A stretch of DNA of 64,000 bases, taken from the NCBI RefSeq assembly GCF_003852315.1, contig NZ_CP027762.1, positions 3,391,501 through 3,455,500 of the forward strand, given 5' to 3'. Below are positions 1-8,250 of this stretch, piece by piece. Position 1 is the first letter of the stretch. Each line of letters begins with the position of its first letter. The notes under the pieces were generated by a model that made no database searches, was not told the DNA's origin, and saw nothing but the letters and a program-made list of their open reading frames with translations. The stretch comes from Pseudomonas sp. LBUM920 (GTDB lineage Bacteria > Pseudomonadota > Gammaproteobacteria > Pseudomonadales > Pseudomonadaceae). Made by a program: the position numbers and the translations under genes.

Positions 1-3
1 AAC

Positions 4-462
4 TCAGCGTGCGCTGAACGCGGCGTAGGCCTGCATCAAGCGTGGAAAGTCCTGCGGCGCTGGCAATTGCGCAAAGCTTTCGACGGCAGGCGTGGAGGCC
101 CAGGGCAGCTTTTCGCTGGTCCAGGTTTCCATGAACGGCACGTAGTCGTGGGCGTCATCCAACAACGTCGCGCGCACATTGACGAATTCGTCGATGCCAT
201 GGGGACGGGTAAACAGCCAGCTCATGCAATGCGGGCAGCAATAGTGACGGTCCACACCGTGCAAGCCGCCTATGACCGGGCAACCCTGGGTCACGGTAAA
301 GCCACTGGCAGGGATCAAGGCGCTGAGGGAGAACGCGCTTGAGGTCATTTTCCGGCAGCCGCTGCAATGGCAAGCCATGGTAATCACTGGGGGCAGGCTC
401 ACGCTGAAGCGCACCCGGTTACAACGGCAACTGCCTTCCAGCGGCAACACGTCGACAGTCAT
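4..462 (-). CDS. GFA/CENP-V domain protein (DUF636 family)
   Basis: A 152-residue protein of the GFA family (glutathione-dependent formaldehyde-activating enzyme fold). These are small zinc proteins whose true substrates are mostly unknown. The N-terminal SCRCNRVRF and CHCSGCRK segments and the later CCPHC pair are the family's metal-binding cysteines, and the length is normal. An open frame continues upstream to 552, but the AAGGA at about 470 sits correctly for the paired ATGs at 465/462. I chose the second, which gives MTVDVLPLEGSC. No operon partner is visible; the left neighbour lies outside the window. The family call is firm, but an actual role in formaldehyde metabolism should not be assumed. 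Confidence 0.85.
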   Translation of the reverse strand: MTVDVLPLEGSCRCNRVRFSVSLPPVITMACHCSGCRKMTSSAFSLSALIPASGFTVTQGCPVIGGLHGVDRHYCCPHCMSWLFTRPHGIDEFVNVRATLLDDAHDYVPFMETWTSEKLPWASTPAVESFAQLPAPQDFPRLMQAYAAFSAR

Positions 463-644
463 CATCCATTCCTTTTTATGATTGTTGGCCTCACAGGGTA
501 ACGCGAACCCGCCGCGGAACAAAACCGAACGCCGCGCCGCGCCTGGAGTCAAAACCCTGAGGCGCCGGGGTTAATTGCCCCGCCCTGCTCACGTGCACCT
601 GCTGGTCTGGGATGCGCGTACCCCCATAAGAAGGAGACGCTTAC

Positions 645-926
645 ATGGTCACTCACTTCAAGGTCGCCGGGCATCTAGCCTGCGGCCATCACGGCAGCAA
701 TCTTACGTCCAGCACCGAGCTGAACCGAGTTAAATGCCGCACCTGCCGCAATACCGAAGCCTACAAAGAAGCGCGCCGCACACAACGCAATGCCGCCCGC
801 CGATCCGCGCGCAAACCCCAGACCCACGCTGCCAGCGACTGGCGCAGTGCGTGGACGCAACGCCTGACCGACCTGCCCGGGTTGCAGCGCTTGCCACGCG
901 GGTTCAGCGGGCAGCACTTTGTCTGA
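645..926 (+). CDS. Small conserved protein with Cys/His zinc-ribbon-like N-terminus
   Basis: A 93-residue basic protein preceded by a strong AAGGAG at 631-636. The first half contains ACGHHG and CRTCRNT, a C-H-H...C-x2-C arrangement that could bind one zinc ion. It is followed by an Arg/Ala-rich helical stretch (EARRTQRNAARRSAR), which would suit nucleic-acid or ribosome contact. I do not recognise a named family. Its last 23 bases overlap the end of the decayed VOC gene on the other strand. It is probably a genuine gene because of the ribosome-binding site and the ordered cysteines. The function is unknown. Confidence 0.6.
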   Translation: MVTHFKVAGHLACGHHGSNLTSSTELNRVKCRTCRNTEAYKEARRTQRNAARRSARKPQTHAASDWRSAWTQRLTDLPGLQRLPRGFSGQHFV

Positions 927-1291
927 GCTGTTCGGGTATTGAGAAGATATTCACCAGGTTCCCGTCGGGTTCCTGCAGCAGTGCGCAAGTATTGCCCTAT
1001 GGCAGAATTGTCACGGCCATGACTACTTGCGTGCTGCTGACCCGCAGCAGGACAGCTTCGACCTCCTCCACTTGAAACGCCGGGATCGCCGAGCAGTTAC
1101 TCGCAGTGACGGCCAATCCGTTGTGATGCAAGCGGACCAAGCGCTCGTCGCCTATCGCCAGAACGACACCCTCGAAATCCATCTCGGCAAAACTGTCAGC
1201 ACGATGCCGCGGCTCGATAGTCGACCGGTTTTAATAACCGTATGCGTTGCTCAAACTGTTGAGTGACGATGGGATCAGATGCAAATTTCAT
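904..1291 (-). pseudogene. Decayed VOC/glyoxalase-family gene
   Basis: Read on the minus strand, an N-terminus MKFASDPIVTQQFE starts at 1291 and loses frame within about 40 codons. The reading resumes in another frame as FAEMDFEGVVLAIGDE...AIPAFQVEEVEAV (about 1195-1000), hits an in-frame TAG near 998, and continues past it as CALLQEPDGNLVNIFSIPE to a TGA at 904. The ExDGNLVNIFS ending is the typical C-terminal metal-binding strand of VOC (glyoxalase/dioxygenase fold) proteins, and MKFAS...QQFE resembles their first strand. So at least one frameshift and one nonsense mutation separate recognisable halves. No intact copy is seen in the window. Confidence 0.7.
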
Positions 1292-1521
1292 GAGCCGACC
1301 TGACAGGAATGCGCAGGCGCACTCTAATTCAGGGCTGCGTCGGATAGTGACGGGAGCATGTCGTGGCGTGTCAAAACCCTCGCCTCGACGGCAGGTTTCT
1401 CGTGTAGGGCACTGATCTGGCAAGCTTTTTCAACTTTGCGCGAATGCAACAAACACAACGTTCGACCTTGCATCCAAGCGCCTGGGTCTATATATTCCCA
1501 ACCCTGCTGCACCGCGCTACC

Positions 1522-1608
1522 GCCCGAATGGCGAAACTGGTAGACGCATGGGACTTAAAATCCCCCGCTCGTAAGGGCGTCCCGGTTCGATTCCGGGTTC
1601 GGGCACCA
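1522..1608 (+). tRNA. tRNA-Leu (anticodon UAA)
   Basis: An 87-nt class II tRNA. The acceptor stem GCCCGAA pairs with TTCGGGC, the D-arm is GGCGAAACTGGTAGACGC, and the anticodon loop CTTAAAA has anticodon TAA. It has a long variable arm, the T-arm GGTTCGATTCC, and an encoded CCA end. It is followed directly by a Rho-independent terminator. The region after it is rich in small unknown genes and gene remnants, so this tRNA may have served as an integration site, but I found no duplicated 3' end. Confidence 0.97.
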
Positions 1609-1620
1609 TAGATATCAAGG

Positions 1621-1660
1621 GCTTGCATGAGGAAACTCATGCAGGCCTTTTTCTTTTTTC
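1621..1660 (+). terminator. Rho-independent terminator after tRNA-Leu
   Basis: Inverted repeat TGCATGAG-gaaa-CTCATGCA followed by a T-rich run (CTTTTTCTTTTTT) a few bases after the tRNA CCA end. Confidence 0.9.
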
Positions 1661-1811
1661 CGCAATTGACACACCTGTTCCGCAATTGCCCTCCTGCGGC
1701 GTCCTGCCGAATGCAATTACCCTCCTGTAACCTCAATCGAACTACCCATACTTTCCCATGCTCTATCGAGAGTCGCCTGGGCCCTCCAGGCCAACCCGCA
1801 GGGAGTGGAGT

Positions 1812-1988
1812 ATGTCTGATGATCTGAAAAACCGTGGGCCTCAAGATCGTGCTCGAGTGAACACATCAGAACCTTGGGAGCTAAATCACTGGACGAAGGA
1901 GTTCGGGGTAACAGAGCAACAGCTCAAAGACGCGGTTAAAGCCGTTGGCCCGATGGTGACTGACGTTCGTAAAAAACTCGGCAAGTAA
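1812..1988 (+). CDS. DUF3606 domain protein
   Basis: A 58-residue protein matching the small DUF3606 family: an N-terminal charged segment, then WELNHWTKEFGVTEQQLKDA, and AVGPMVTDVRKKLG at the end. Typical members are 55-65 residues, are found in many proteobacteria, and have no known function. The GGAGTGGAGT just before the ATG at 1812 supports this start rather than the upstream alternative at 1758. It is transcribed as a single gene ending in its own hairpin. The family is clear and the role is unknown. Confidence 0.85.
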   Translation: MSDDLKNRGPQDRARVNTSEPWELNHWTKEFGVTEQQLKDAVKAVGPMVTDVRKKLGK

Positions 1989-1994
1989 TGTCAG

Positions 1995-2022
1995 ACACGC
2001 CCTGCGCTTGGCAGGGCGTGTT
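1995..2022 (+). terminator. Hairpin terminator after the DUF3606 gene
   Basis: Near-perfect stem ACACGCCCTGC-gctt-GGCAGGGCGTGT, starting 7 nt after the stop codon, followed by a weak T-rich tract (TTCAATTTCTT). Confidence 0.75.
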
Positions 2023-2205
2023 CAATTTCTTCGCGGTGTCTGCGGCAACCTACAGCGCCACACCGAAGAAGCTCCCTGCTACGCTGTTCGCCTCAGGGAG
2101 GAACACCGATGCCACATTCAGATGTGATCCTTCGCCGCTCTCAAACTGCTATGAAAACCTACTCGCACTTGAGGAAACCTGATGCGCGCTGGGTCTGTCG
2201 CCGCC

Positions 2206-2337
2206 TCATCTCTCGTAGTAGACCTTGGCGGAATATGTGTAGTCTCGTCCCAGTTTCGCGCACCATTCGGGGAAGCCGCCTATGGGATTTTCCGAATAGG
2301 CTTTCCAGTCCGCGATGAGGCGGTCGAAATGCTGCAC
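2206..2337 (-). CDS. Possible 43-aa protein, GTG start
   Basis: An open frame on the minus strand starting at a GTG (2337), 9 nt past the stop of the 101-aa gene at 2346. It encodes a 43-residue peptide rich in aromatic and charged residues (FDRLIADWKAY, GGFPEWCAKLG, ending YTYSAKVYYER). The composition looks protein-like rather than a random shadow, and the position is operon-like. However, there is no convincing ribosome-binding site. It could equally be the tail of a larger gene lost by frameshift. Function unknown. Confidence 0.35.
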   Translation of the reverse strand: MQHFDRLIADWKAYSENPIGGFPEWCAKLGRDYTYSAKVYYER

Positions 2338-2345
2338 TTCAGATA

Positions 2346-2651
2346 TCAGATACCCAGCGCTTCAGGATCAGGGGCTTCTGCTATGAGTCGTCTGGCACGC
2401 TCCAGCGCTGAGGTCGCCTCGTCAACACAGCTTAAGAATAAAGACTCGTCAAGATGATGGGTGGCATGGCCAACCCCGCCAAGCGCGAAGTCGATCAGTA
2501 TCCTGCGCACAGCCATATCTTCTGGGAACCCAGAAAGCGCTCTGGTGAGTAGTTCAGGGTCACGGTTGAGCAGCCCGAGCCATCGCACGGGTAAGGTTAT
2601 GACTGCATCAGGGATATGCCATCGGAAGTCTTCGAGGGGTGCAAAGGCCAT
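2346..2651 (-). CDS. Uncharacterised 101-aa protein
   Basis: A 101-residue protein with no family I recognise. It has an aromatic N-terminal part (APLEDFRWHIPDAV), then VRRILIDFALGGVGHATHHLDE and a C-terminal helix LERARRLIAEAPD. CAGGG precedes the ATG. It lies between a 30-aa membrane peptide upstream and a possible 43-aa peptide downstream, all on the minus strand, so the three may form a small operon. The size and the GHATHH segment suit a small soluble protein, possibly an immunity-type or metal-binding one, but that is inference only. Confidence 0.6.
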   Translation of the reverse strand: MAFAPLEDFRWHIPDAVITLPVRWLGLLNRDPELLTRALSGFPEDMAVRRILIDFALGGVGHATHHLDESLFLSCVDEATSALERARRLIAEAPDPEALGI

Positions 2652-2704
2652 ACGGCCCTGGGGAACGTCAGGATTAAAAGGCCTGAATCGATTCGGCCTT
2701 CAGA

Positions 2705-2797
2705 TTAATTGTCGTAGAAATACCACATGACGGCCGCCACCGTGACGACCCACCCGAGGGTCAGCAGTATTGACAGACCCGCAAGCCGCTTGTCCAT
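2705..2797 (-). CDS. Small single-pass membrane protein (30 aa)
   Basis: A minus-strand ATG at 2797 opens a 30-codon frame. It has a short basic N-terminus (MDKRLAG), one hydrophobic segment of about 21 residues (LSILLTLGWVVTVAAVMW) and a polar tail YFYDN. TAGGGC lies 3-8 nt before the ATG. The positive-inside layout is that of a small inner-membrane protein. It is upstream of, and in the same direction as, the 101-aa gene at 2346. Such genes are usually missed by annotation pipelines. No function can be assigned. Confidence 0.5.
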   Translation of the reverse strand: MDKRLAGLSILLTLGWVVTVAAVMWYFYDN

Positions 2798-3142
2798 GAT
2801 GCCCTATCAGTTACCAAAATGATCGAAGTCAGAGCGCTCCCGGCAAGCGTAGTTCAATGCGCGAAGCCTGCAATGGTGCGCACGTCGTTGCGGCACACCC
2901 CCGCTTGGATTAATCGAAAACTCTCCTCCGGCCCGCTTACGGCATAAGCGCCTAAAACTCATAAGCGCGCAATTATTTAGCGCGCCTATTATCTCGATTC
3001 ATTCTTTTGTATTCCTGTATTTACGTCTGCCCCCCAAGCTGCAGCCGAGAGTCACTGTGCTGCATGAACAGTCTGTTTTGTTCGCGCTCAACAAAATGAT
3101 GTGGATTGCCACGCCAATAAATCCCGGCCTTCGGAGGCCTAT
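2798..3142. other. Intergenic region upstream of the chemoreceptor gene
   Basis: No credible gene. It is AT-richer than its neighbours near 2955-3020 and contains a small perfect hairpin (GCGCGC-aattattta-GCGCGC, 2965-2985). This is probably the promoter/leader of the downstream chemoreceptor gene, but no clear -35/-10 pair could be settled. Confidence 0.5.
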
Positions 3143-4768
3143 ATGAAATTAAGATCCTTGAATATCGCGCGCAGGGCTTTCGTCTGCTTTGGGCTAATCA
3201 CACTTCTGCTCATCAGCTTGGCGGGCTTCTCGTATCTGCAGATAGATCACCTGCGTAATGCAGAGCAGGACATCGAGCAAAACTCATTGCCCAGCATCCA
3301 GGTCATTGACGACATTCAAATTGCCCTGCTCCATGCTCGCCTTGAAAGTATCCGCATGCTGTCGAGCACGACCAAGGATGTGCATGATAAATCGCTGTCA
3401 TTGGTGGAAGGCGCCATACAGACACTCCAGTCGAAGACCGAGTTTTACCGTGAACACCTGATTTCTGGCCAGCAGGATGAACTGCAGTTTTCGAAGACAA
3501 GCCAAGCTATGAATGTCTACATCGACGGCCTCAAGAACGTACTTGCCCTCGATATTGCTGATCATGATCAAGCTGTCCTTTTTGCGAACACAGAGCAGGC
3601 ACAGCGAGCAGGCGCCTATCAGGAGCAGCTAACAATTCTTCGTGAGCAAAATGCGCGTCAGGCGGTGGTGTCGGGGCAAGACGCGACAGATGTATATACC
3701 CATAGCGTTAACGTCTTGATTTCGGTACTGGTAGTCGCATTTATCTTAACCCTCGTCATGGCGACCCTATTCACTAAAAGCATTGTCAGCCCCATCAGCG
3801 CCTCGCTGAAGTTGGCGGAAGATATCGCGTCTGGCGACCTCACCCACGACCTTGAAGTGACAGGTTCAGACGAAGCCTCGCGCTTGATGCATGCTCTCAA
3901 TCGGATGCAGAAAAATCTCAGAAGCACGATTTTAGAAATCTCGGGAGCGTCTGCTCAACTGAGTACCGCAGCCGTTGAAATGACTTCGATCACAGAAAGT
4001 GCCGATCGCACCCTTCAGCAGCAAAACAGCGAAATCGAGCAAGCGGCCACAGCAGTGACCGAAATGAGCGCCGCCGTCGAAGAGGTCGCGCGCAATGCCA
4101 ACTCCACATCTGAGGCGGCCACGCAGTCCAGCTTGGCGGCTGATCTGGGCAATCAAAAAGTGACTGAAACGTTAACGGCCATGCGCGGACTGACGGAACT
4201 GGTCGAAGTCTCCTCAGACCAGGTGAAAGAACTCGCAGGCCAGGCTCAAGACATCACCAAAGTGCTGAGTGTGATCAGGGCGATTGCCGAGCAAACGAAT
4301 CTCCTGGCGTTGAATGCAGCCATTGAAGCGGCACGTGCGGGTGAACAGGGCCGAGGTTTTGCAGTGGTGGCCGATGAGGTTCGGGCGTTGGCGCACCGCA
4401 CCCAAACTTCGACCCAGGAAATCGAACAGATGATATCCACCATCCAAGCCGGTTCTTCAGCCGCAGTGGAGTTGATGCACAAGAGCACTTCTGAGGTTTA
4501 CACCACGCGAGATACGGCAGAGCAAGCAGGCCAATCGCTGCGCCAAATTATTGATTCCGTGCTGGAAATCAACGACCGCAATATTCAGATCGCGACGGCT
4601 TCCGAGGAACAAGCTCACGTTGCACGTGACGTAGATCGCAGTCTCATAAGCATTCGTGACTTGGCAATTCAAAGTACTGAGGGCACTCGCCAGACGTTGA
4701 CTGCAAGCAATGAATTATCACGTCTAGCCGTGAACTTGAACGACTTGGTTCTCCGATTCCGGACTTAA
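3143..4768 (+). CDS. Methyl-accepting chemotaxis protein
   Basis: A 541-residue inner-membrane chemoreceptor. The layout is TM1 at about 10-30 ([20 protein letters not shown]), a periplasmic four-helix-bundle-type sensor of about 155 residues, TM2 at about 187-210 ([19 protein letters not shown]), HAMP ([24 protein letters not shown]), and a long coiled-coil signalling domain. The CheA/CheW-contacting hairpin is at about 380-400 ([19 protein letters not shown]). GGAGG precedes the ATG at 3143, so the upstream in-frame start at 3101 is rejected. The ligand is unknown. There is no C-terminal CheR-tethering pentapeptide; the protein ends LVLRFRT. It is a single gene, followed by a GAF gene 87 nt downstream. 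Confidence 0.95.
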   Translation: MKLRSLNIARRAFVCFGLITLLLISLAGFSYLQIDHLRNAEQDIEQNSLPSIQVIDDIQIALLHARLESIRMLSSTTKDVHDKSLSLVEGAIQTLQSKTEFYREHLISGQQDELQFSKTSQAMNVYIDGLKNVLALDIADHDQAVLFANTEQAQRAGAYQEQLTILREQNARQAVVSGQDATDVYTHSVNVLISVLVVAFILTLVMATLFTKSIVSPISASLKLAEDIASGDLTHDLEVTGSDEASRLMHALNRMQKNLRSTILEISGASAQLSTAAVEMTSITESADRTLQQQNSEIEQAATAVTEMSAAVEEVARNANSTSEAATQSSLAADLGNQKVTETLTAMRGLTELVEVSSDQVKELAGQAQDITKVLSVIRAIAEQTNLLALNAAIEAARAGEQGRGFAVVADEVRALAHRTQTSTQEIEQMISTIQAGSSAAVELMHKSTSEVYTTRDTAEQAGQSLRQIIDSVLEINDRNIQIATASEEQAHVARDVDRSLISIRDLAIQSTEGTRQTLTASNELSRLAVNLNDLVLRFRT

Positions 4769-4855
4769 AAGCTGGATCAAGCACAGTGCAGGGTTCATGG
4801 CACAGATTCACAAATCAACAGTGACACGCTCAGCGACAGACAGCAGAGGATAAAA

Positions 4856-5386
4856 ATGGCTTCTCATGAGATTGCCTTGCACTCTGTGCTGAGCGCAGAT
4901 GAACGCTCTGAAATAGCTGAACTGGAGGCCACGAGCACTATTTTGCAGCTTGTTACGCGCCTGACAGGGATGCGATTTGCAGGCATTGCCAAATTCACGG
5001 AAAAGGACTGGATAGTTTGCTCAGTGTGCGACCCAACGCATTTAGGGATAGAGGCTGGAAATACCCTGGAGTTGGAAATCACCCTCTGCAGCGAACTGAG
5101 AAGAAACCCCAAAGCCCTCTTCATTCCAAAAATCAGTGGCGATCACAGATATTCAGATCGCCATGTCGTCAAGCAATACGGACTGGAAAGTTATGCAGGC
5201 GCGCCTATCTTCCTTCCTGATGGACGCCTCTTTGGCGCTTTATGCGCGCTGGACTCACGCTCAATATTGTTTGAAGACCCGGATCTTGAGGAGACGTTAG
5301 TTTTATTCGCCAAGTTAATAGGCTGCATTTTTTTCACCAACCTTGCTGCTGAACAAAAGCCAGCAAGTCCTTGTCAGGCTACGTAG
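4856..5386 (+). CDS. Standalone GAF domain protein
   Basis: A 176-residue soluble protein that is essentially one GAF sensor domain. It has an N-terminal helix, then LVTRLTGMRFAGIAKFTEKDWIVCSV, the ITLCSELRR segment, YGLESYAGAPIFLPDGRLFGALCALD, and a final hydrophobic helix. In pseudomonads this kind of GAF domain is usually the N-terminal module of a histidine kinase. Here the frame stops right after the domain, so it is either a genuine one-domain regulator or a kinase cut short. Remnants of other genes directly follow, which favours truncation. AGAGGA precedes the ATG. It may be co-transcribed with the chemoreceptor upstream. Confidence 0.8.
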   Translation: MASHEIALHSVLSADERSEIAELEATSTILQLVTRLTGMRFAGIAKFTEKDWIVCSVCDPTHLGIEAGNTLELEITLCSELRRNPKALFIPKISGDHRYSDRHVVKQYGLESYAGAPIFLPDGRLFGALCALDSRSILFEDPDLEETLVLFAKLIGCIFFTNLAAEQKPASPCQAT

Positions 5387-5398
5387 AACTCATTGATT

Positions 5399-5710
5399 TA
5401 ATCGTCAGCGTGCAACACTCGAGTGTGTTTCCGGTCCTGGGCCGCAAGATCCTGCTCGATGGCCAGGCGCTTGTTTTTATGGAGCGCGAAGTACTGGAGG
5501 AGACTGGGATCGAGTCGAAGTGCGAATCCACCGTGGCGTTTACCCGCAAACACTCCTATCAATTTGGCAAATCGAATATTTCCTTTATTTGTCGAATGAC
5601 ACCCCTTGCGCAGCGTATCAACATACTGGACACCGCCGAGACCTAAGGATTGAAATGGGTGGCGCTGCATGCCTACCTTGCGTGCCGCCTCCGACCGCCT
5701 GTCCAACCGG
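5399..5710 (+). pseudogene. Nudix hydrolase remnant
   Basis: The frame contains MEREVLEETGIESKCESTVAFTRKHSYQFGKSN, which holds the REVxEEtGi core of a Nudix box and the following strand of a Nudix hydrolase, then ISFICRMTPLAQRINILDTAE. After an in-frame TAA (about 5644) the homology resumes as GLKWVALHAYLAC, the usual W-x-P-L-x-E-Y-L ending of the fold. The N-terminal half, including the glycine-rich start of the Nudix box, is missing or scrambled. No start codon with a ribosome-binding site is present. It is a dead fragment. Confidence 0.65.
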
Positions 5711-5800
5711 CAGTTCGTCAGCGATGTAGCGCTCAGCCCAGGGCTCGTCCGCCGCCTTCAAATAAGCCTCCGGACCATGCCCGTTGAGACTTGCTATCGT
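5690..5800 (-). mobile_element. Probable IS66-family transposase C-terminal remnant
   Basis: On the minus strand the peptide TIASLNGHGPEAYLKA followed shortly by IADELP resembles the C-terminal end of IS66-type transposases (pattern ...LNGHdPeAYLkdVL...idELLP). Only about 35 codons are recognisable, there are no terminal repeats, and the fragment abuts the broken Nudix gene. I rate it as a scar of an insertion-sequence event rather than an element. The assignment comes from recalled family patterns and is tentative. Confidence 0.35.
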
Positions 5801-5902
5801 CCAGGTTTTTGCTGCCAAGCAAGGCGGACGACGGCACTTAATGACATAGACTGTTAAACTCGCCCTTTCAAATTCCATGTGTGATCAGCGCAGGAGGCTT
5901 AA

Positions 5903-6724
5903 ATGTCTGTCCTAATTCGCAACAATGTACGCGTCCACGGTTCAGGCCCTGCCACTCTAGTTTTTGCGCATGGTTTTGGGTGTGATCAAAATATGTGGAG
6001 ACTGGTCGAGCCGGCATTCCGCGAAAACTTTCGGACGATTCTTTTCGACGTCGTAGGCTGTGGGAAGTCAGACCTCTCAGCCTACGAGGTTGTGAGGTAC
6101 TCATCATTAAAAGGGTACGCGCAAGACATCGTGGAGATTATTGAGGAGTTTGCGGACTGCCCGGTCATATTTGTCGGGCATTCTGTCAGCGCTATGGCTG
6201 GCGTAATCGCCGCCAATAAGCGTCCTGACCTATTTGGGGCGCATATCATGGTTGGGCCTTCACCGTCGTATATCAACGATGGTGAATATTTTGGTGGTTT
6301 CAGCAGGGAGGACATCGACTCACTTCTGGAGACGTTGGAAAGCAACTACCTTGGCTGGTCCAGCTCCATGGCCCCCGCCATCATGGGCGCGCCTGAACAG
6401 CCCCATCTTGGTGTCGAATTAACCAATAGCTTCTGCCAGACAGACCCTGATATTGCGAAGCGGTTCGCCAGGGTGACGTTCCTATCTGATAACCGCAATG
6501 ACGTGGCCAAGCTACTGGCGCCGGCGCTGATTATTCAGTCCTCCGACGACATCATTGCACCTGTCGAAGTCGGTCGTTACCTCAACAAGGTGATCCCGGA
6601 TAATCGTCTTGAGGTGATAGAAAACGTGGGGCATTGCCCGCACCTGAGTGCTCCTGATCTATGCATCAATTCGATCCAAAGCTTCATTGCAAGCGTTCAG
6701 GGTCGAATTGCTCATGGGGGCTAA
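5903..6724 (+). CDS. RsbQ-like alpha/beta hydrolase, signalling type
   Basis: A 273-residue alpha/beta hydrolase of the RsbQ/KAI2-D14 type. The catalytic serine is in GHSVSAM (Ser94), the acid in SSDDIIAPVE (Asp215/216) and the histidine in GHCPHLSAP (His244). The oxyanion segment FAHGFGCDQNMW is near residue 20, and the 10-residue PSPSYINDGE region before the lid is typical. Known family members bind a small ligand and pass a signal to a partner protein: RsbQ acts with the PAS-phosphatase RsbP in Bacillus. Here the gene overlaps by 11 nt a PAS-PAS histidine kinase, so that kinase is the likely partner. AGGAGG lies upstream. No signal peptide; cytosolic. Confidence 0.85.
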   Translation: MSVLIRNNVRVHGSGPATLVFAHGFGCDQNMWRLVEPAFRENFRTILFDVVGCGKSDLSAYEVVRYSSLKGYAQDIVEIIEEFADCPVIFVGHSVSAMAGVIAANKRPDLFGAHIMVGPSPSYINDGEYFGGFSREDIDSLLETLESNYLGWSSSMAPAIMGAPEQPHLGVELTNSFCQTDPDIAKRFARVTFLSDNRNDVAKLLAPALIIQSSDDIIAPVEVGRYLNKVIPDNRLEVIENVGHCPHLSAPDLCINSIQSFIASVQGRIAHGG

Positions 6725-8228
6725 TGACGACCCACTCCCTGATGCCGACTTGCTTTACGAGCACGCTCCCTGCGCCCTCATTATCACCAGCAAGGCCGGT
6801 TTAATCCTTCGGGCAAATACCACCTTCTGCGAGTGGCTGGGGTACTCCAAAGATCAGTTGGTTGGCCGACGTAAGCTTCAAGAGTTGCTGACTATCGGAG
6901 GACGGATTTTCCATCAAACTCACTGGATGCCTTTGCTTGAAATGCAGCGTTCCATCTGCGAGGTAAAGCTTGAGTTTGCGACGTCTGAGGGTAAAAAATT
7001 ACCCATGATTCTCAACGCAACAAGGCGGGAGCACCTTGGAGGCATTTTCGATGAGGTTTGCGCTTTTGTAGTGATCGAGCGGCATCGATTCGAGCAGGAA
7101 GTGCTGATTTCCAAACGGCAAGCTGAGGAATCGCTCGAAGCTCACCTGACGCTTCAGCGGGATTTGTCGATTGCCGATGCGAGGCTGCGGGTTGCTCTGG
7201 AGTCGGCCAAAATGCACGTTTGGGACGTCGACCCGGTGACACTTGAGCGTCGTTACGATAACAGCGTCGCGCAATTGCTCGGTTACCCGTCAAACCAAGA
7301 TGTTTCGGCCTCAGTGTACTCAGACCTAATAGACCCTAATGACCGCCCAAGAGAGGCCGAGTTATTTTCGGCGGCTCTCGGATCGGTAGCTCAGGAGTAT
7401 CGCTGCACTTATAGATTGAACGGCGTTGACGGCGTTCAGCGCACGGTACTCTCCACTGGGCGTGCGGCATTCGACCCAAATAACAAGCTCGTTCAGTTTG
7501 TCGGTATTCTTCATGACATTACAGACGTAAAACGGGAGCAGGCAGCAGCAGAAGACCGTGCTCTGTTCTCTGAGCAAATGATTGGCATAGTGAGTCACGA
7601 TCTGCGTAATCCCCTCTCGGTGATCTCAATGGCCACCGAGGTGCTTGAGCGCAATGATCTGTCCCCTAAGCAGCAACAATTGGTTCGGCACACTCAGGAA
7701 GCGGCGCAAAGGGCACGCAGGCTTATCAACGATTTGTTGGATTTCACGCAGGCCAGGATAGGGCGCGGTATTGGGGTAACAAAAACGACTATCGACCTAC
7801 ACCTGCTGATCGCTGCGGCTGTCGAGCAGCTTCGAATCGTTTATCCCAAACGAGAGTTTCTGCATTCAATCAATGGCCAGGGTCTATGCATGGCTGACAG
7901 CGATAGGCTTACGCAGCTTGCAGGCAACCTTATATCCAATGCTGTTACGTACGGAGCGGTGGATCGCCCGGTGACAGTAACCTCCTCCATTACAGAGCAA
8001 GGTTTCGAGTTGGTGGTGCACAACTGGGGTATACCGATTCCTCCAGACTTTCTGGCCACGGTCTTCAGTCCGATGACCCGTGGTGTCAATCTTGCGCAAG
8101 ACAGTCGCAGCGTTGGATTGGGGCTTTTCATTGTTCGCGAAATCGTGAAGGCACACGGCGGCACGGTTTCGGTTAGTTCAACCATTGAAAGTGGGACAGC
8201 ATTCATGGCTACCTTTCCGTTAAAGTAA
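6714..8228 (+). CDS. PAS-PAS sensor histidine kinase coupled to RsbQ-like hydrolase
   Basis: A 504-residue soluble kinase. PAS-1 spans about 10-130 (YEHAPCALIITSKAGLILRAN...WLGY), then a coiled coil to about 165, PAS-2 at about 170-285 ending GILHDITDVKREQ, and HisKA with the phospho-acceptor His295 in GIVSHDLRNPLSVIS. The HATPase has its N-box LAGNLISNAVTYG at about 404 and its G-box SVGLGLFIVREIVKAHGG at about 466. No receiver domain and no membrane segments are present. The start at 6714 lies inside the hydrolase gene, giving translational coupling; an upstream in-frame start at 6648 would only extend the overlap. No response regulator gene is nearby, so the output partner is encoded elsewhere. 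Confidence 0.9.
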   Translation: MGANDDPLPDADLLYEHAPCALIITSKAGLILRANTTFCEWLGYSKDQLVGRRKLQELLTIGGRIFHQTHWMPLLEMQRSICEVKLEFATSEGKKLPMILNATRREHLGGIFDEVCAFVVIERHRFEQEVLISKRQAEESLEAHLTLQRDLSIADARLRVALESAKMHVWDVDPVTLERRYDNSVAQLLGYPSNQDVSASVYSDLIDPNDRPREAELFSAALGSVAQEYRCTYRLNGVDGVQRTVLSTGRAAFDPNNKLVQFVGILHDITDVKREQAAAEDRALFSEQMIGIVSHDLRNPLSVISMATEVLERNDLSPKQQQLVRHTQEAAQRARRLINDLLDFTQARIGRGIGVTKTTIDLHLLIAAAVEQLRIVYPKREFLHSINGQGLCMADSDRLTQLAGNLISNAVTYGAVDRPVTVTSSITEQGFELVVHNWGIPIPPDFLATVFSPMTRGVNLAQDSRSVGLGLFIVREIVKAHGGTVSVSSTIESGTAFMATFPLK

Positions 8229-8250
8229 GCCTGGATCAAGTAGCTATAAC

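Noticed and set aside
1988..2182. 64-codon plus-strand frame after the DUF3606 gene
   Set aside because: It starts inside the terminator hairpin, lacks a ribosome-binding site and has no recognisable composition.
5618..5878. 86-codon minus-strand frame as an intact gene
   Set aside because: Only its central part resembles the end of a transposase. There is no ribosome-binding site and the rest is noise, so it is listed as a remnant instead.
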